From the NCBI RefSeq assembly GCF_964199755.1, contig NC_133918.1, positions 1,302,001 through 1,366,000 of the forward strand: a stretch of 64,000 bases of DNA, read 5' to 3'. Numbering within the stretch: the stretch's first letter is position 1; every line of letters starts with the position of its first letter. The position numbers were made by a program, and so were the translations under genes. Positions 23,990 through 34,273 of the stretch are shown piece by piece. Under the pieces are notes generated by a model, which saw only the letters and a program-made list of their open reading frames with translations, searched no databases and was not told the DNA's origin. The DNA comes from Larus michahellis. Lineage: Eukaryota; Chordata; Aves; Charadriiformes; Laridae.

Positions 23990-25198
23990 GGTCTCCGAGG
24001 GGCTGCTTGTGGGAGCGCTGCTGGGGTGGGGGACGGGCCGAGGCCGGGTATGGCCGGGGGGGGTGCAAGCAGAGAGATGGAGCCGCAGCCGCAGCATGGT
24101 GGGTTGCCGAGCCCCGTTCCTTAGAAGCCAAACCATCAGGATCCATCAGCCAGCCCGAAAGGTGCGTGAGGATCCCCGAGCAGGTGATGGGGGCAGAGGG
24201 GAGGATGCAGTGATGGAGTCGGGGGATGTCGAGGTGCACAGAGGGGACGCTGCCGGGGCGGGCGGGTGGCGGGGAAGGCCGGCTCTGGGTGAAGACGGCC
24301 GGAGGAGGATGTGCCGGGGACGTTCCTTGGGGAAGAGAAATGGGGTGGGAAGCAGAGCTGACCAACCTGCCAGGGTCAGGTCGGTTCAGAGGGCGGGTGT
24401 CGACGCGGGTACCAGGGAGCGGGTGTCGGTGCTGGGGGGTGAGGGCAGGGATCCCCGTCTCACGCTCGCTGGCACAGATTCCTGTCCCCTGCGCTCCAGG
24501 ACCCTGCAGGAGCGTGGCCGTCCCTGCCAGAGGCCATCCCTGCCAGAGGCTGTCCCTGCTGTCCCTCAAAGCCTCTTTCCAAGCGTCTGCGACAGCAGCA
24601 GCTTAACGGTTGTCCCAGGCTGACACCAGGACACCCCCCACACACACTCCCCCAGCAGCTCCTCGTCTCCAAGCCCAGCTTGCAGGTGACCAAATCCCAC
24701 CCTGGCCTGGTGGGCACCAGTTTCCTTCCACTGCTCAGCCAAACACAGCACCCCCGGCTGTCAGCCCTTCCCCGCCACGGCCTGTGGTCCCTCCCCCCAT
24801 CCCACCCCGGGGAAGGGTGAATCCCCCCCAGGGAGCGGGACCCCCATTGACTAGATACGGGTCCCACACCGGAGGCAAAAATCCTTCCTCTGTGCCCCGC
24901 AGATGTGTCCCCCACTGTCACCGGGGTGTGAACGCAGGGCAGAGCCAACCAGCGTGTCCCCAGGCACATGTGGCCATCCCAGCTCCTCTCCCAACACACC
25001 CTGGGCCAGGCGCCTCACCCCCAAACCCACGTGTCTCACCTGCGTCCCACGAGAGTCCCCCCCCTTGCACTGACGGGCAGGAGAGGCGGTTGTGAGCCCC
25101 AGGAAACGTCCCCTCCTCGCCCCCGAATTACAAGCAGTTTATCGAACGGCACAAAGCGGCTGGGCAATAACCCAAGACAATGAATGCTTTTGGCCTGG
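23990..25198. other. ADMP / KCNV2-like convergent intergenic region
   Basis: About 1.2 kb, GC-rich, no gene recognised. The two flanking genes converge on it. Confidence 0.55.
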
Positions 25199-25204
25199 TT
25201 TATT
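25199..25204 (-). terminator. Polyadenylation signal of the KCNV2-like gene
   Basis: AATAAA on the minus strand (TTTATT on plus) about 545 bases beyond the stop codon at 25750. The inferred 3'UTR includes a CR1 fragment. Confidence 0.6.
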
Positions 25205-25414
25205 AAATGCCTGTTTCTGGGGATGCTCCGGCTCCGCACCTCCGCAGCTCCCGCGGCTGCTCATGGCTCCCATCACGGCAGCATCCCGAGTCAGGACCGG
25301 AGCCCAGGCTCCCAGGGCGGTGGGAAGCGAAGTGGGTTTGACCGGAAGGATGCCCGGCTGCAGCCTTTTCTGTGCCGTACAGACATCCCTCCCCGGCCGT
25401 ACAGCGAGCTCTTC

Positions 25415-25490
25415 CGCTGGTCCTTCCAGGGGGTTGGACTAGATGATCTCCAGAGGTCCCTTCCAACCCTACGATTCTGTGATTCCATGA
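25415..25490 (+). mobile_element. CR1 LINE 3'-end fragment
   Basis: GGTTGGACTAGATGATCTCC, GGTCCCTTCCAACCCTACGA and GATTCTGTGATTCC are the terminal CR1 phrases. It lies antisense in the presumed 3'UTR of the KCNV2-like gene. Confidence 0.9.
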
Positions 25491-25749
25491 GTCCCCGACC
25501 GCTCTGCGGGACAGGAGGCTCCAGCACGCGGCGTCGAGGAGCGTCACGACACAGTCACAGGCACGTTTCACCCCTCCGAGACAGCCCCAGCTGGCACTGG
25601 CACCTGCACAACAACAGCAGCCCCCCCCCAGACGCCGCTGTGACCCGCTGCTTGCTGCCCCAGGGGACCGGACCTGCTGGAGGGACGGCCAGGCTGCAGG
25701 GCGGGACATGTCACGGCGGAGGGGGGTCCGGGCGGTGCAGGGCCGGCGG

Positions 25750-28636
25750 TCAGCGGTGAGAGCGGGGGTCAGCTCTGCAGCACTCCGACAGCTTCCGCAC
25801 CACCCGCTCCTTCAGGCGGATCCTCCTGGCCAGCTTGAGCGACTGGCTGGTCTCGTTCTCATGGGCCTTCAGCTTGGCATAGTAGTCAGAAAACTTGTTG
25901 TAGAGGATGGAGATGGGCATGCCGTTGAGGATGATGCCGAAGGAGATGCAGCCAAATGCCACCACCCTGCCCAGCAACGTGTCGGGCACAGTGTCTCCGT
26001 AGCCCACAGTGGAGAGGCTGACCTGGGCGAGGAAGGGAAAGGATAAAATCCCACGTGAACAAGCTCAGCAGACCCTGCCTGCCGGTGCTGGGACCCACCA
26101 CCCTCTGTCCCCGCGTGGGAGCTGGGTGTCACCTGAGAAAGGCCCTGCACCGTGGCTGCAGCCGGCCTGGCTGTCCCTTGGGGAGGTCAAGGAAAGGGTT
26201 GGATGAGGCCCCAGCAGCAGAGACCAGAGACAAGCTGCCCTGCTCCCTCCTCTCCTTCGCGTGTGTCTCTTCAAAAGCAGCTGGACGTCACCAAGCTGAA
26301 CTTTCCCAGCAGCCAGACTGTCTGCTGGAGCTTCCTGCCCCCACGGAGTGGTGGCTCCGGTGCTTCCTGGCCGTAAGATGCCCGGTCCCACAGGGAACGA
26401 AGCTTCCCGGACCCTCCCTCCAAGGGAAAGAAGCACTGCCCGGGAACGCACCCGGAGGAACCGCGTTGGGATGACGGGGAGCAGGACTGCGGGGGACAGG
26501 GCGAGAGCTGAGGCAGAGAGGTTTGGGCTTTGCGTGGAGAGGATCAGCCTGTGACGCTTAAATACTCAAATCTGGTGATTTTGCTAAGTGATTTTGCACT
26601 TCCTCGAGGCGGGATGAATTTGAAGCAGGCAGCCAGCGCTGGCCGAGGGGGATTATAAAAGCAGAAGTGATCTGCGGGATCATTTCATCCGTAAATCAAA
26701 ATGCCCTCGTAACCCCTGGCTCTCAAGTGCTTTAGCGACCTCATCCTCGGGGATAATCCCAGGTTTATTATAGCGCTCGGCTCAGCAGAGCTGCCGGCTC
26801 CTGGCATGAGGAGGGCAGCAAACAAGGGCTGCAGCACCCCCCGGCCTGCGTCCTCTCTCAGGACACGGGCTGAGGCGCGACGTGACCGCGTTTCCTTGGT
26901 TCCCCCATGCAGCCCTGGGGCCCCAGGCTCAGCCCCACAAGCTCTGACCCCCCCCCTCGCACCGCGCAAGCCCAGCTGGGCTGCAAAGCCGCGCAAGCCT
27001 CAGGCTGTCCCCGGTGGCTGTCCCCATGCCCAGGAGGTCTGAAACACATCCACCCAACACCTGCGTCCCACGGCAGGTAAAGCCCGGGCTGTTACACCCC
27101 CCCTTGTCACTAACCTAGGCCGGGAGGTTCCCAGGCCGCCACCTCTGTCCCACCTTCCCACCCCAGCACCAGCTTTTGAGCCTCTGAGCTTAGTCCAAAG
27201 CTCCGATTCCTTTTCTCAGAGTGTGCAGGGCTCTGGGTTTCCCACCGTCACTGAGCTGGTGGGAAGACTGGGCTCTTTTCTGCCTCCTGGCCCCCGGCAG
27301 CGGCAAATCCCTCAAGCACCAGGGCAGCCTCCTCCGCGCGCAGCCCCCCCGCACCCTTCTCTGGAAGAAGGTGCTCCCACCTTACCGCTGCCCACCACCA
27401 GGCGTAGGGGATACTGGTGAAGTTGGTGCCCGGGACATCATGTTCCACCGAGTGCATGAGAGCGGAGAAGGTGAAGACCCCCATGGCGATGAAGAGGAGG
27501 AGGCAGCAAACCTGCTGGTAGCACTGGCGCATGGTGAAGCCAAAGGCCCGGAGGCCGGTGGAGTGGCGAGCCAGCTTGAGGATGCGGAAGATCCTCATGA
27601 GCTTGATGAGCTTGAGGACTTTGCCCAGCTTGCTCACGTTCTCCACCTTGTGCAGTTCCTCATGGTAAAGCGTGTCTGCTTCATCCAGATTTTCAAAGAG
27701 GATCTGGATGTAGAAGGGCAGGATGGCGACCAGGTCTACAGCATTAAACGCTGCCCGCAAAAAGTTCCTGAAGCTGGAGGAGGATATAAGCCGCATGAGG
27801 TATTCGGAGGTGAAGAAGATGGCGCAGATCATCTCCAGCTGCTCCATCCACATCTTCCCTGTCTTTTGTTTCATCTCTTCCACTGTGCTCAGCGTCATGC
27901 CCACGATGGAGATAAGCACAAAGAAGCTCGACATGACAGCAATGATCTTGGCTGGGACGGACGAGTACGGGTTCTCAATGAGGTTCCAGATCATCTTCCG
28001 AAACCGGCCCAGAAATTTGCCCTCGAACTGCTGTGTTGAGTCCAGGGGCTCCAGTTCTGCCTCCAGCTCCCTCTGTATTTTCAGGTACTCACTGAGTTCA
28101 TCTTGCTTTTCCTCAAACAGGATCCGGCAGCAGCGTTGGGAGTATTTCATATGGATTCCCCAGTACTCGATTTCCTCCACAAAGTGACTGGGGCACATCT
28201 CGTCCATTATCCACAGGACCCCGCTGCGGTAGAAGTGGAAAATGTAGTGGAAAATGGAAGGATCGCGGTCAAAGAAGTACTCGTTCTTCTGCACTGAGTA
28301 GTCATCGCAGAGCTGCAGCTTCTTCATGGGGTCAGTATAAAGGGCCAGCTTCCCAAGCCTGGTGATGGGATACCGGGCCGCGACCTTGATAGCTATCTGG
28401 AACAATTTGCCACCGACATTAATGTTGAGCAAGTATCTGCTCCTTCGGATGTGAGTCTTGCTTTTCTCCCGGTTTCCGTCCGTCACATTCTGCATGGAGC
28501 TCCATGGCTTTACCAGGCTGTCCTGCGCGAATGGGATGTGGACTTCCTCTTCCTCCGGTGTCCGGCAGCAGTCCCGGCGATCCCCGATCTTCAGGCTGGC
28601 CGAGAGACTCGCACGCCTTGTCCCCAGCTGCCTCAT
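25750..28636 (-). CDS. Electrically silent voltage-gated K+ channel subunit, KCNV2-like
   Basis: Two exons, 27386-28636 and 25750-26022, join in phase 0 (GCAGCG|GTAAGG ... CCCAG|GTCAGC); 507 residues. N-terminal T1 tetramerisation domain about 69-175 ([27 protein letters not shown]). S1 about 230-250, S2 268-286, S3 298-316, S4 338-356 ([18 protein letters not shown]), S5 372-395, selectivity filter TVGYGD 422-427, S6 434-455. The intron interrupts the pore region just before the filter, as I recall for human KCNV2. In S6 the Pro-x-Pro hinge of conducting Kv channels is replaced by [12 protein letters not shown], the signature of Kv silent subunits, so it should only act as a modifier in heterotetramers with Kv2-type subunits. 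Similarity in the pore and S6 is closest to KCNV2. Since KCNV2 proper lies elsewhere (beside VLDLR, chicken Z), this is probably a second paralogue. Confidence 0.85.
26023..27385 (-). other. Intron of the KCNV2-like gene
   Basis: 1.36 kb. Mostly GC-rich, but 26560-26790 is an AT-richer island with GGATTATAAAAG (near 26650) and GGATAATCCC (near 26751), which are OTX/CRX-type cores. No repeat was recognised. Confidence 0.5.
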
Positions 28637-29794
28637 GGCGCCTGACCCTCTGAAGCAGCGATTCCTGGTACGTGCTGCGGGACGGCAGCTGGGGCTTCAC
28701 GGGGACGCTCCCAGCGGGCGCAGGCTGACTGGGACAAGCGCTGTCGGCTCAGAGGAGCGGTGGCGAGCTGCTGCCCGAGGGGCACTGGCCATGTCGTGGT
28801 GCCACGTGGCACCTGCCGGCTTCCCAAAGCCGATTGCTGATCAGATTGCGTTTTTGCATTGTAGGAGTCGGAGGCAGCTAAGTGTCCGCTCCTTAAGACA
28901 ATAATGAGATTGAAGCACTAGCCCTTTATGTAAGGAACTATTTCCAGCTCTCCACTTCTCTTTCTCCTTATTCTGTTCTTATTAGCTGTTTGTGTTTGTC
29001 GCCCGCCAGCCTGTTTCCAAGGCGGGCATCCACGACAGCAAGTCGAAAAGAAAGGATGAACTTGCCTTGGTTGAACCCTGTGCCCCGAAAGGCACAGAAA
29101 GGTGCAGACACGCAGGATTTGTACCAGCTTTGTACCCCCACAACAGATGCTGCTCTTGGCACCAGTCAGTCGTTAAGCACGCGCGCGCTAATGCCCCTGC
29201 TCCATCAGCTGTCATCGCCCAGAGAAGGGAAACGCTTGTTATCGCCCGGCTCATCCCGCAAAGCCCCAGAGCGCAGATTTACAGGGGAAGAGGTGAAGGA
29301 GCCGCCTCACCCTCTGCACAGTGCCCGAACGGGTCCCCAGTGTGCCGGGTCGCTCCTGCAGCGCTGCCCTGTGCCCCCTGCCCGTCACCCCCGCCTTCAG
29401 CCCCGTTACCCCTGCGGGCAGGGGCAGGGACACGGAACGGGATACTGGAGACGTGCAAGTCTGCAGTAAAAATTCCCCTGAACCGCTGGGACTAAGAGGA
29501 GGAAATAATCCTTTGGATTTGCAAGTAAAAGGGGAAACAAAATTAAACGGGCCGATCTTTGATATCTCACCCAGGGACACAACCCGACCTCAGCAGGTAA
29601 AACGTCACATCGATTTCCATGAACTGATCTAATTAAACACAGAGACCTGGAGCACAAAGCTGCTCCCGGGCGGAAAAGCAGCTCAGGCTCCACTACAATC
29701 GAAGTCTCTGAGCCTGGGGATTAGGAGAACAAAAGTGCTGCCGGCACCGGACAGAGGAAGGGAAATTGCTGTCACAAACACAGCCCCAAGTTTT
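28637..29794. other. Upstream region of the KCNV2-like gene, no other gene seen
   Basis: Probable promoter and 5'UTR of the minus-strand channel gene followed by unique sequence. Nothing else recognised. Confidence 0.5.
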
Positions 29795-31217
29795 GGCACA
29801 AGATCCATAAAAACATCACTCCAATCTTCAAAAAAGGCAAGAAGGAGGACCCAGGGAACTACAGGCCGGTTAGTCTCACCTCTGTCCCTGGGAAGGTAAT
29901 GGAGCGACTCATTCTGGATGTCGTCTCCAAACACGTGGAGGAACAGGAAGTCACTGGAAGTGGTCAGCATGGATTTACCAAGGGCAAATCACGCCTGACC
30001 AATCTGATAGCTTTCTATGATGTTATAACGGGTTGGCTGGATGAGGGGAGAGCCGTAGATGTCATCTACCTTGACCTTAGCAAGGCTTTTGACACTGTCT
30101 CCCATAACATCCTCATTAGGAAGCTGAGGAAGTATGGGCTAGATGAGGTGACAGTGAGGTGGATGGAGAGCTGGCTGAGTGACAGAACTCAGAGGGTTGT
30201 GATCAGCGGCACAGAGTCCAGTTGGAGGCCTGTAACCAGTGGTGTCCCCCAGGGGTCAATACTTGGTCCAATTTTGTTCAACATATTCGTTAATGACCTA
30301 GATGAGGGGACAGAGTGTATCCTCAGCAAGTTTGCTGATGATACCAAGCTGGGAGGGGTGGCCGACACTCCAGAGGGCCGTGCTGCCATCCAGCGTGACC
30401 TGGACAGGCTGGAGAGCTGGGCAGAGAAGAACCAAATGAGGTTCAACAAAAGCAAGTGTAGGGTCCTGCACCTGGGGAGGAAGAATGCCAAACACCAGTA
30501 TAGGTTAGGGGCGGACATGCTGGGAAGCAGCTCTGAGGAGAAGGACCAGGGGGTCCTGGTAGACAGCAAATTATCCATGAGCCAGCAGTGTGCCCTTGTC
30601 GCCAAGAAGGCCAATGGCATCCTGGGCTGCATAGGGAAGACTGTGGCCAGTAGGTCGAGGGAGGTCATTCTCCCCCTCTGCTCTGCACTGGTGAGGCCAC
30701 AACTGGAGTACTGTGTCCAGTTTTGGGCTCCCCAGTTCAAGAGGGACAGGGAACTACTGGAGCGAGTCCAGCGTAGGGCAACCAAGATGATTATGGGACT
30801 GGAGCACCTCCCTTATGAGGAAAGGCTGAAAGAGCTGGGACTCTTTAGCCTGGAGAAGAGAAGGTTGAGGGGGGACCTGATTAATGTTTACAAGTATCTA
30901 AAGGGTGGGTTTAAGGAGGACGGAGCCAGGCTCTTTTCAATGGTTCCCAGTAACAGGACGAGGGGCAATGGGCACAAGCTAGAACATAGGAAGTTCCGTT
31001 CAAATACATGGAAAAACTTCTTTACGGCGAGGGTGACAGAGCACTGGAACAGGCTGCCCAGGGGGGTTGTGGAGTCCCTTCTCTGGAGACTTTCAAGACC
31101 CGCCTGGATGCAGCCCTGAGGGATGTGCTTTAGGCAATCCTGCTCTGGCAGGGGAGTGGGACTAGATGATCTCTAGAGGTCCCTTCCAACTCTGAAGATT
31201 CCGTGATTCCGTGTTTC
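29795..31217 (+). mobile_element. CR1 LINE with a 406-codon uninterrupted reverse transcriptase frame
   Basis: The frame 29899-31119 is open over 406 codons and covers RT palm motifs: [17 protein letters not shown] (first aspartate block), [15 protein letters not shown], and FADDTKLGG (catalytic, about 30332-30358). The CR1-specific C-terminal region follows ([22 protein letters not shown]). The copy starts inside the RT domain, so the endonuclease and ORF1 are absent (5' truncation). The 3' end carries the usual CTAGATGATCTCTAGAGGTC and GATTCCGTGATTCC phrases. An open frame this long suggests a relatively recent insertion. Confidence 0.95.
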
Positions 31218-31929
31218 TTTCAACCCTGAAACGCTCAGCTCGGGGATCAGCAAGCAAAACCTGCAGGATCTTGCATGACCGTGCAAAACCTGCAGGATCT
31301 TGCGGTGGGAAGAGGCTGCGGCTGCAGCGTTCACCCGCCTGCCTCGCTCCCCGTCGCACAGAGCAAGGGGCGGAACAGCACGTCCCAGCTCAGCAGCGCA
31401 AGCCGAGGACGCTGTGGGACCGGCTGGTGACGGGTGACCTCTGCCACACGGCCCTGGCAGCGCCAGCGCCGCCATCAGCCCCGTCCCGCTGGGATTGCTG
31501 CAGCACCTCCCCGCGCGCTGGGCACCCCGTTCCTCCCCCTTGCCCTAACGAAGAAGGAACAACCTCGCACGGTCTTGAGCTTTTTCACCTTATTCTTGGC
31601 AAAGCTTTTTCTGCTTGTTGTCTCTTCCGCGGTAGCGCCCCTGGTGCCAGCGCCAGCTGTTCCTCTCGTCTCCACCCTCTCCATTCACTCTGCTCCCTGT
31701 ATTTCACTTTCACCGTTACAGCTGGCGTGTGCCGGAGTCGCTTCAGTCCCAGGCAGGCACAGCAGCTTTCCCTATCCGCCCACGCCAGCCCAGCCACCAC
31801 CAGTCCCTCTTTCCCAGGACGTGACAACCCACAAGGGCTACGGCCCCCAGCCTCCCAACGACAGAATCCAGGCAAATGCACAGATCCAAGAAGAATAAAA
31901 AAAATCCAGAACTCATGAGTTTCAAGCGC
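31218..31929. other. Region between CR1 and CD320 3' end
   Basis: No gene recognised. A 30-base tandem duplication (GCAAAACCTGCAGGATCTTGC) lies at 31254-31305. An AATAAA followed by an A run is present on the plus strand at 31894-31906. Confidence 0.45.
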
Positions 31930-31935
31930 TTTATT
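31930..31935 (-). terminator. Candidate distal CD320 polyadenylation signal
   Basis: AATAAA on the minus strand (TTTATT on plus). It would close a long CD320 3'UTR spliced across the intron whose donor is at 34270. No better signal was noted nearer the stop codon. Confidence 0.4.
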
Positions 31936-34273
31936 CTCCTGTGCCGTTCACCAATGTAGCTGTTGGTGTCCCCGTGGCAAGAGAAGCAAGGCTGCGTGCA
32001 CCCCCGCAAATGAGCTCTTGGTACTAAAACCAGCACTCCGTCACTCGGCACTCCCTCCGTACCGCATACAGAAGGTTCTCCCATGGGGTGGAGCAGCACA
32101 CTCACTCACACACTGTCCAGGACTGGAAGATTCCTGCTCTAAGGCCCATGACCCAGGTCTGCATGGCAAGCCAAGCGCTCACCTTTAAGGCACAGAGATC
32201 AGCGGCCAAGGCAGAGGCTTTCCGGCTTTTGTGCACTTAGTGAACACTCGTGCAAGGAGTACGGGGTCAACATGAACTAGAGGCACCGGTCAGTAATCTC
32301 CTCCTCCCACTGCCAGTTCTTCTGAAAAGCGTACAGCACTGAGCCAGTTGGAAAGAGCCATACATGCCATAACACACAGACAACGTTTGATCCAAGACAG
32401 GAGTTATTTCGAGCTGAAAGAGAGAAAAAAAGAAAGAAAAAAAAAAAAAAGGCACCAAACACTCAAAACCTCATAGAATCGTAGAATGGTTTGTGTGGAA
32501 AGAGACCTTTAAAGATCATTCAGTTCTAGGCCCCCTGCCCTGGGCAGGGACACCTCCCACCAGCCCAGGTTGCTCCAAGCCCCGGCCAACCTGGCCTTGA
32601 ACCCCTCCAGGGATGGGGCAGCCACAGCTTCTCGGGGCAACCTGGGCCAGGGGCTCACCCCCCTCACAGCAAACAATTTCTGCCTCACATCTCATCTCAA
32701 TCCCCCCTCTTCCAGTTTCAAACCATCGCCCCTTGTCCTGTCACTACAGGCCTTGGTAAAAAGCCCCTCTCCAGCTTTCTTACAAGGCTCCTTTATACAT
32801 TGAAAAGACACAATAAGGTCTCCCCCGAGGCTTCTCTTCTCCAGGGATTGCCCTAAGCCCAGGTGCAGGACCTTGCACTCGACCTTATTGAACTTCACGG
32901 GGTTCCCACGGGCCCACTCCTCCAGCCGGAGGTTCCCTCTGGATGGCATCCCCTTCCTGAAGTGAATCAACCCCACCGCTCAGCTTGGCCTCATCCACAA
33001 ACTTGCTGAGGGCGCGCTCAATCCCACTATACGCGCCACCGATGGAGATATTTAATAGCACTGGTCCCAGTATGGACCCTTGAGGGACACCACTCATGTC
33101 AAAACAGTTTTAAGACACCTTTAACGGTGTTAGAAAAGCAACATCCAGAGTTCTGCACCGGGATGGAAAGTGCCGTTCTGCCAAGGGCAGAGATCCTTGC
33201 CGGAAGGGAGCGTGCCGGGAGAAGCTGCTGGCCCCACGGTGACTTCAGGTGGCAGCAAAGCCAGAGCGGACAGGAAGCTTTTCAACTTTCAAGCCTGTGG
33301 CTGACCTGTCGGTAAAAGCTTCCTGTACATTGGATTGAGCAGCCTCAAAACAGCAAAACAGCAAACGTGGAGTCTGATACGCGTGGACTGCGTGGAGTCA
33401 GTGAGAAAATGGAGGAGAAAGCCCCTATTCCCTGACAAAATCCAGGGGGAAGCGGGGGGCAGGTGGAAAAAAGGCTTTTGGCTGTAAGTGGAAGAAAACA
33501 GTTGAAGAGCATCTAGCGCCTGTCATTTCATGGAGAATAAAATCTCTGGGTCCAAGGCCCCACTGGCGAGATTCGGCATTAACAACCCAGGAATTTCTAC
33601 CACCTTTGTGGGGGGTGATTTCGCAGCACCAGGGAAGGTCCTGCGCTATTTCCAGTGCCAGAGCAGACCCACAGTCTAAAGCCCATTTCCAAAGGGAGTG
33701 TCCTCTTATTATTCCAGTGTAAAAACCTAGATTTGAGAGTTTATATCCAATTCAGTCGGCCTCTGGGGTGAGCAGGAAGGAGACCAGGTTAGTCCCATCT
33801 TATCACCTTATGGTAAAGACCCCTGTTACAAGAACAGAAAAACACCTGGTTATTGACAGTCCTTTGGGCAAAAAATCTGGTTTGATTTCAGTTTGTGCCC
33901 AGTGGAGGAAAACAACCCACAGCAGAAGATTAGCATCTTAGCGTGAGCGCTCAACGTCTTTGGCAGCAGAGGAAGGACAGAGACAAGCACTTCACTATCC
34001 AAAGAAGCCAGCATCTTCTCAGATCGGGCTGTGCAACTGTCCCTGCAGTCAAGCGAGAGCCTTTCATGCCTGGTTGTGAGGAAGGAAGGTACGGGGAGCA
34101 TTCTGCTGCTTCAGGGCAGATTGATAACCCGAGCACGTGGCTGCCCAGCAGCAGGAACAGCTGGGAAAAGCCACCCCCAGAGGAGAAAGCTCTAGACGCT
34201 GGAAAGGCAGGGCGAGCGGGCATTTCTCCCTCGTGCATACGGAGCGCATACAGGGGTGCAAGAAACTTACCTG
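31936..34273 (-). other. Presumed CD320 3' untranslated region / 3'UTR intron
   Basis: No coding signal. Holds a minus-orientation CR1 (32472-33106), an A-rich stretch at 32420-32452 and otherwise unique sequence. A strong donor (CAG|GTAAGT) sits three bases after the CD320 stop codon, so part of this interval is probably intron. Confidence 0.45.
32472..33106 (-). mobile_element. CR1 LINE fragment
   Basis: Reads from the 3' tail (TCATAGAATCGTAGAATGG) leftwards to right into the RT region in minus orientation. The translation of 32692-33097 (minus) gives [14 protein letters not shown] and LSKFVDEAKLSGG, a diverged catalytic block. It is decayed, with frame changes. Confidence 0.92.

Noticed and set aside
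31211-31918. 235-codon plus-strand frame after the CR1
   Set aside because: Begins inside the CR1 tail, contains a short tandem duplication and matches no family. It ends at a genomic A-rich stretch.
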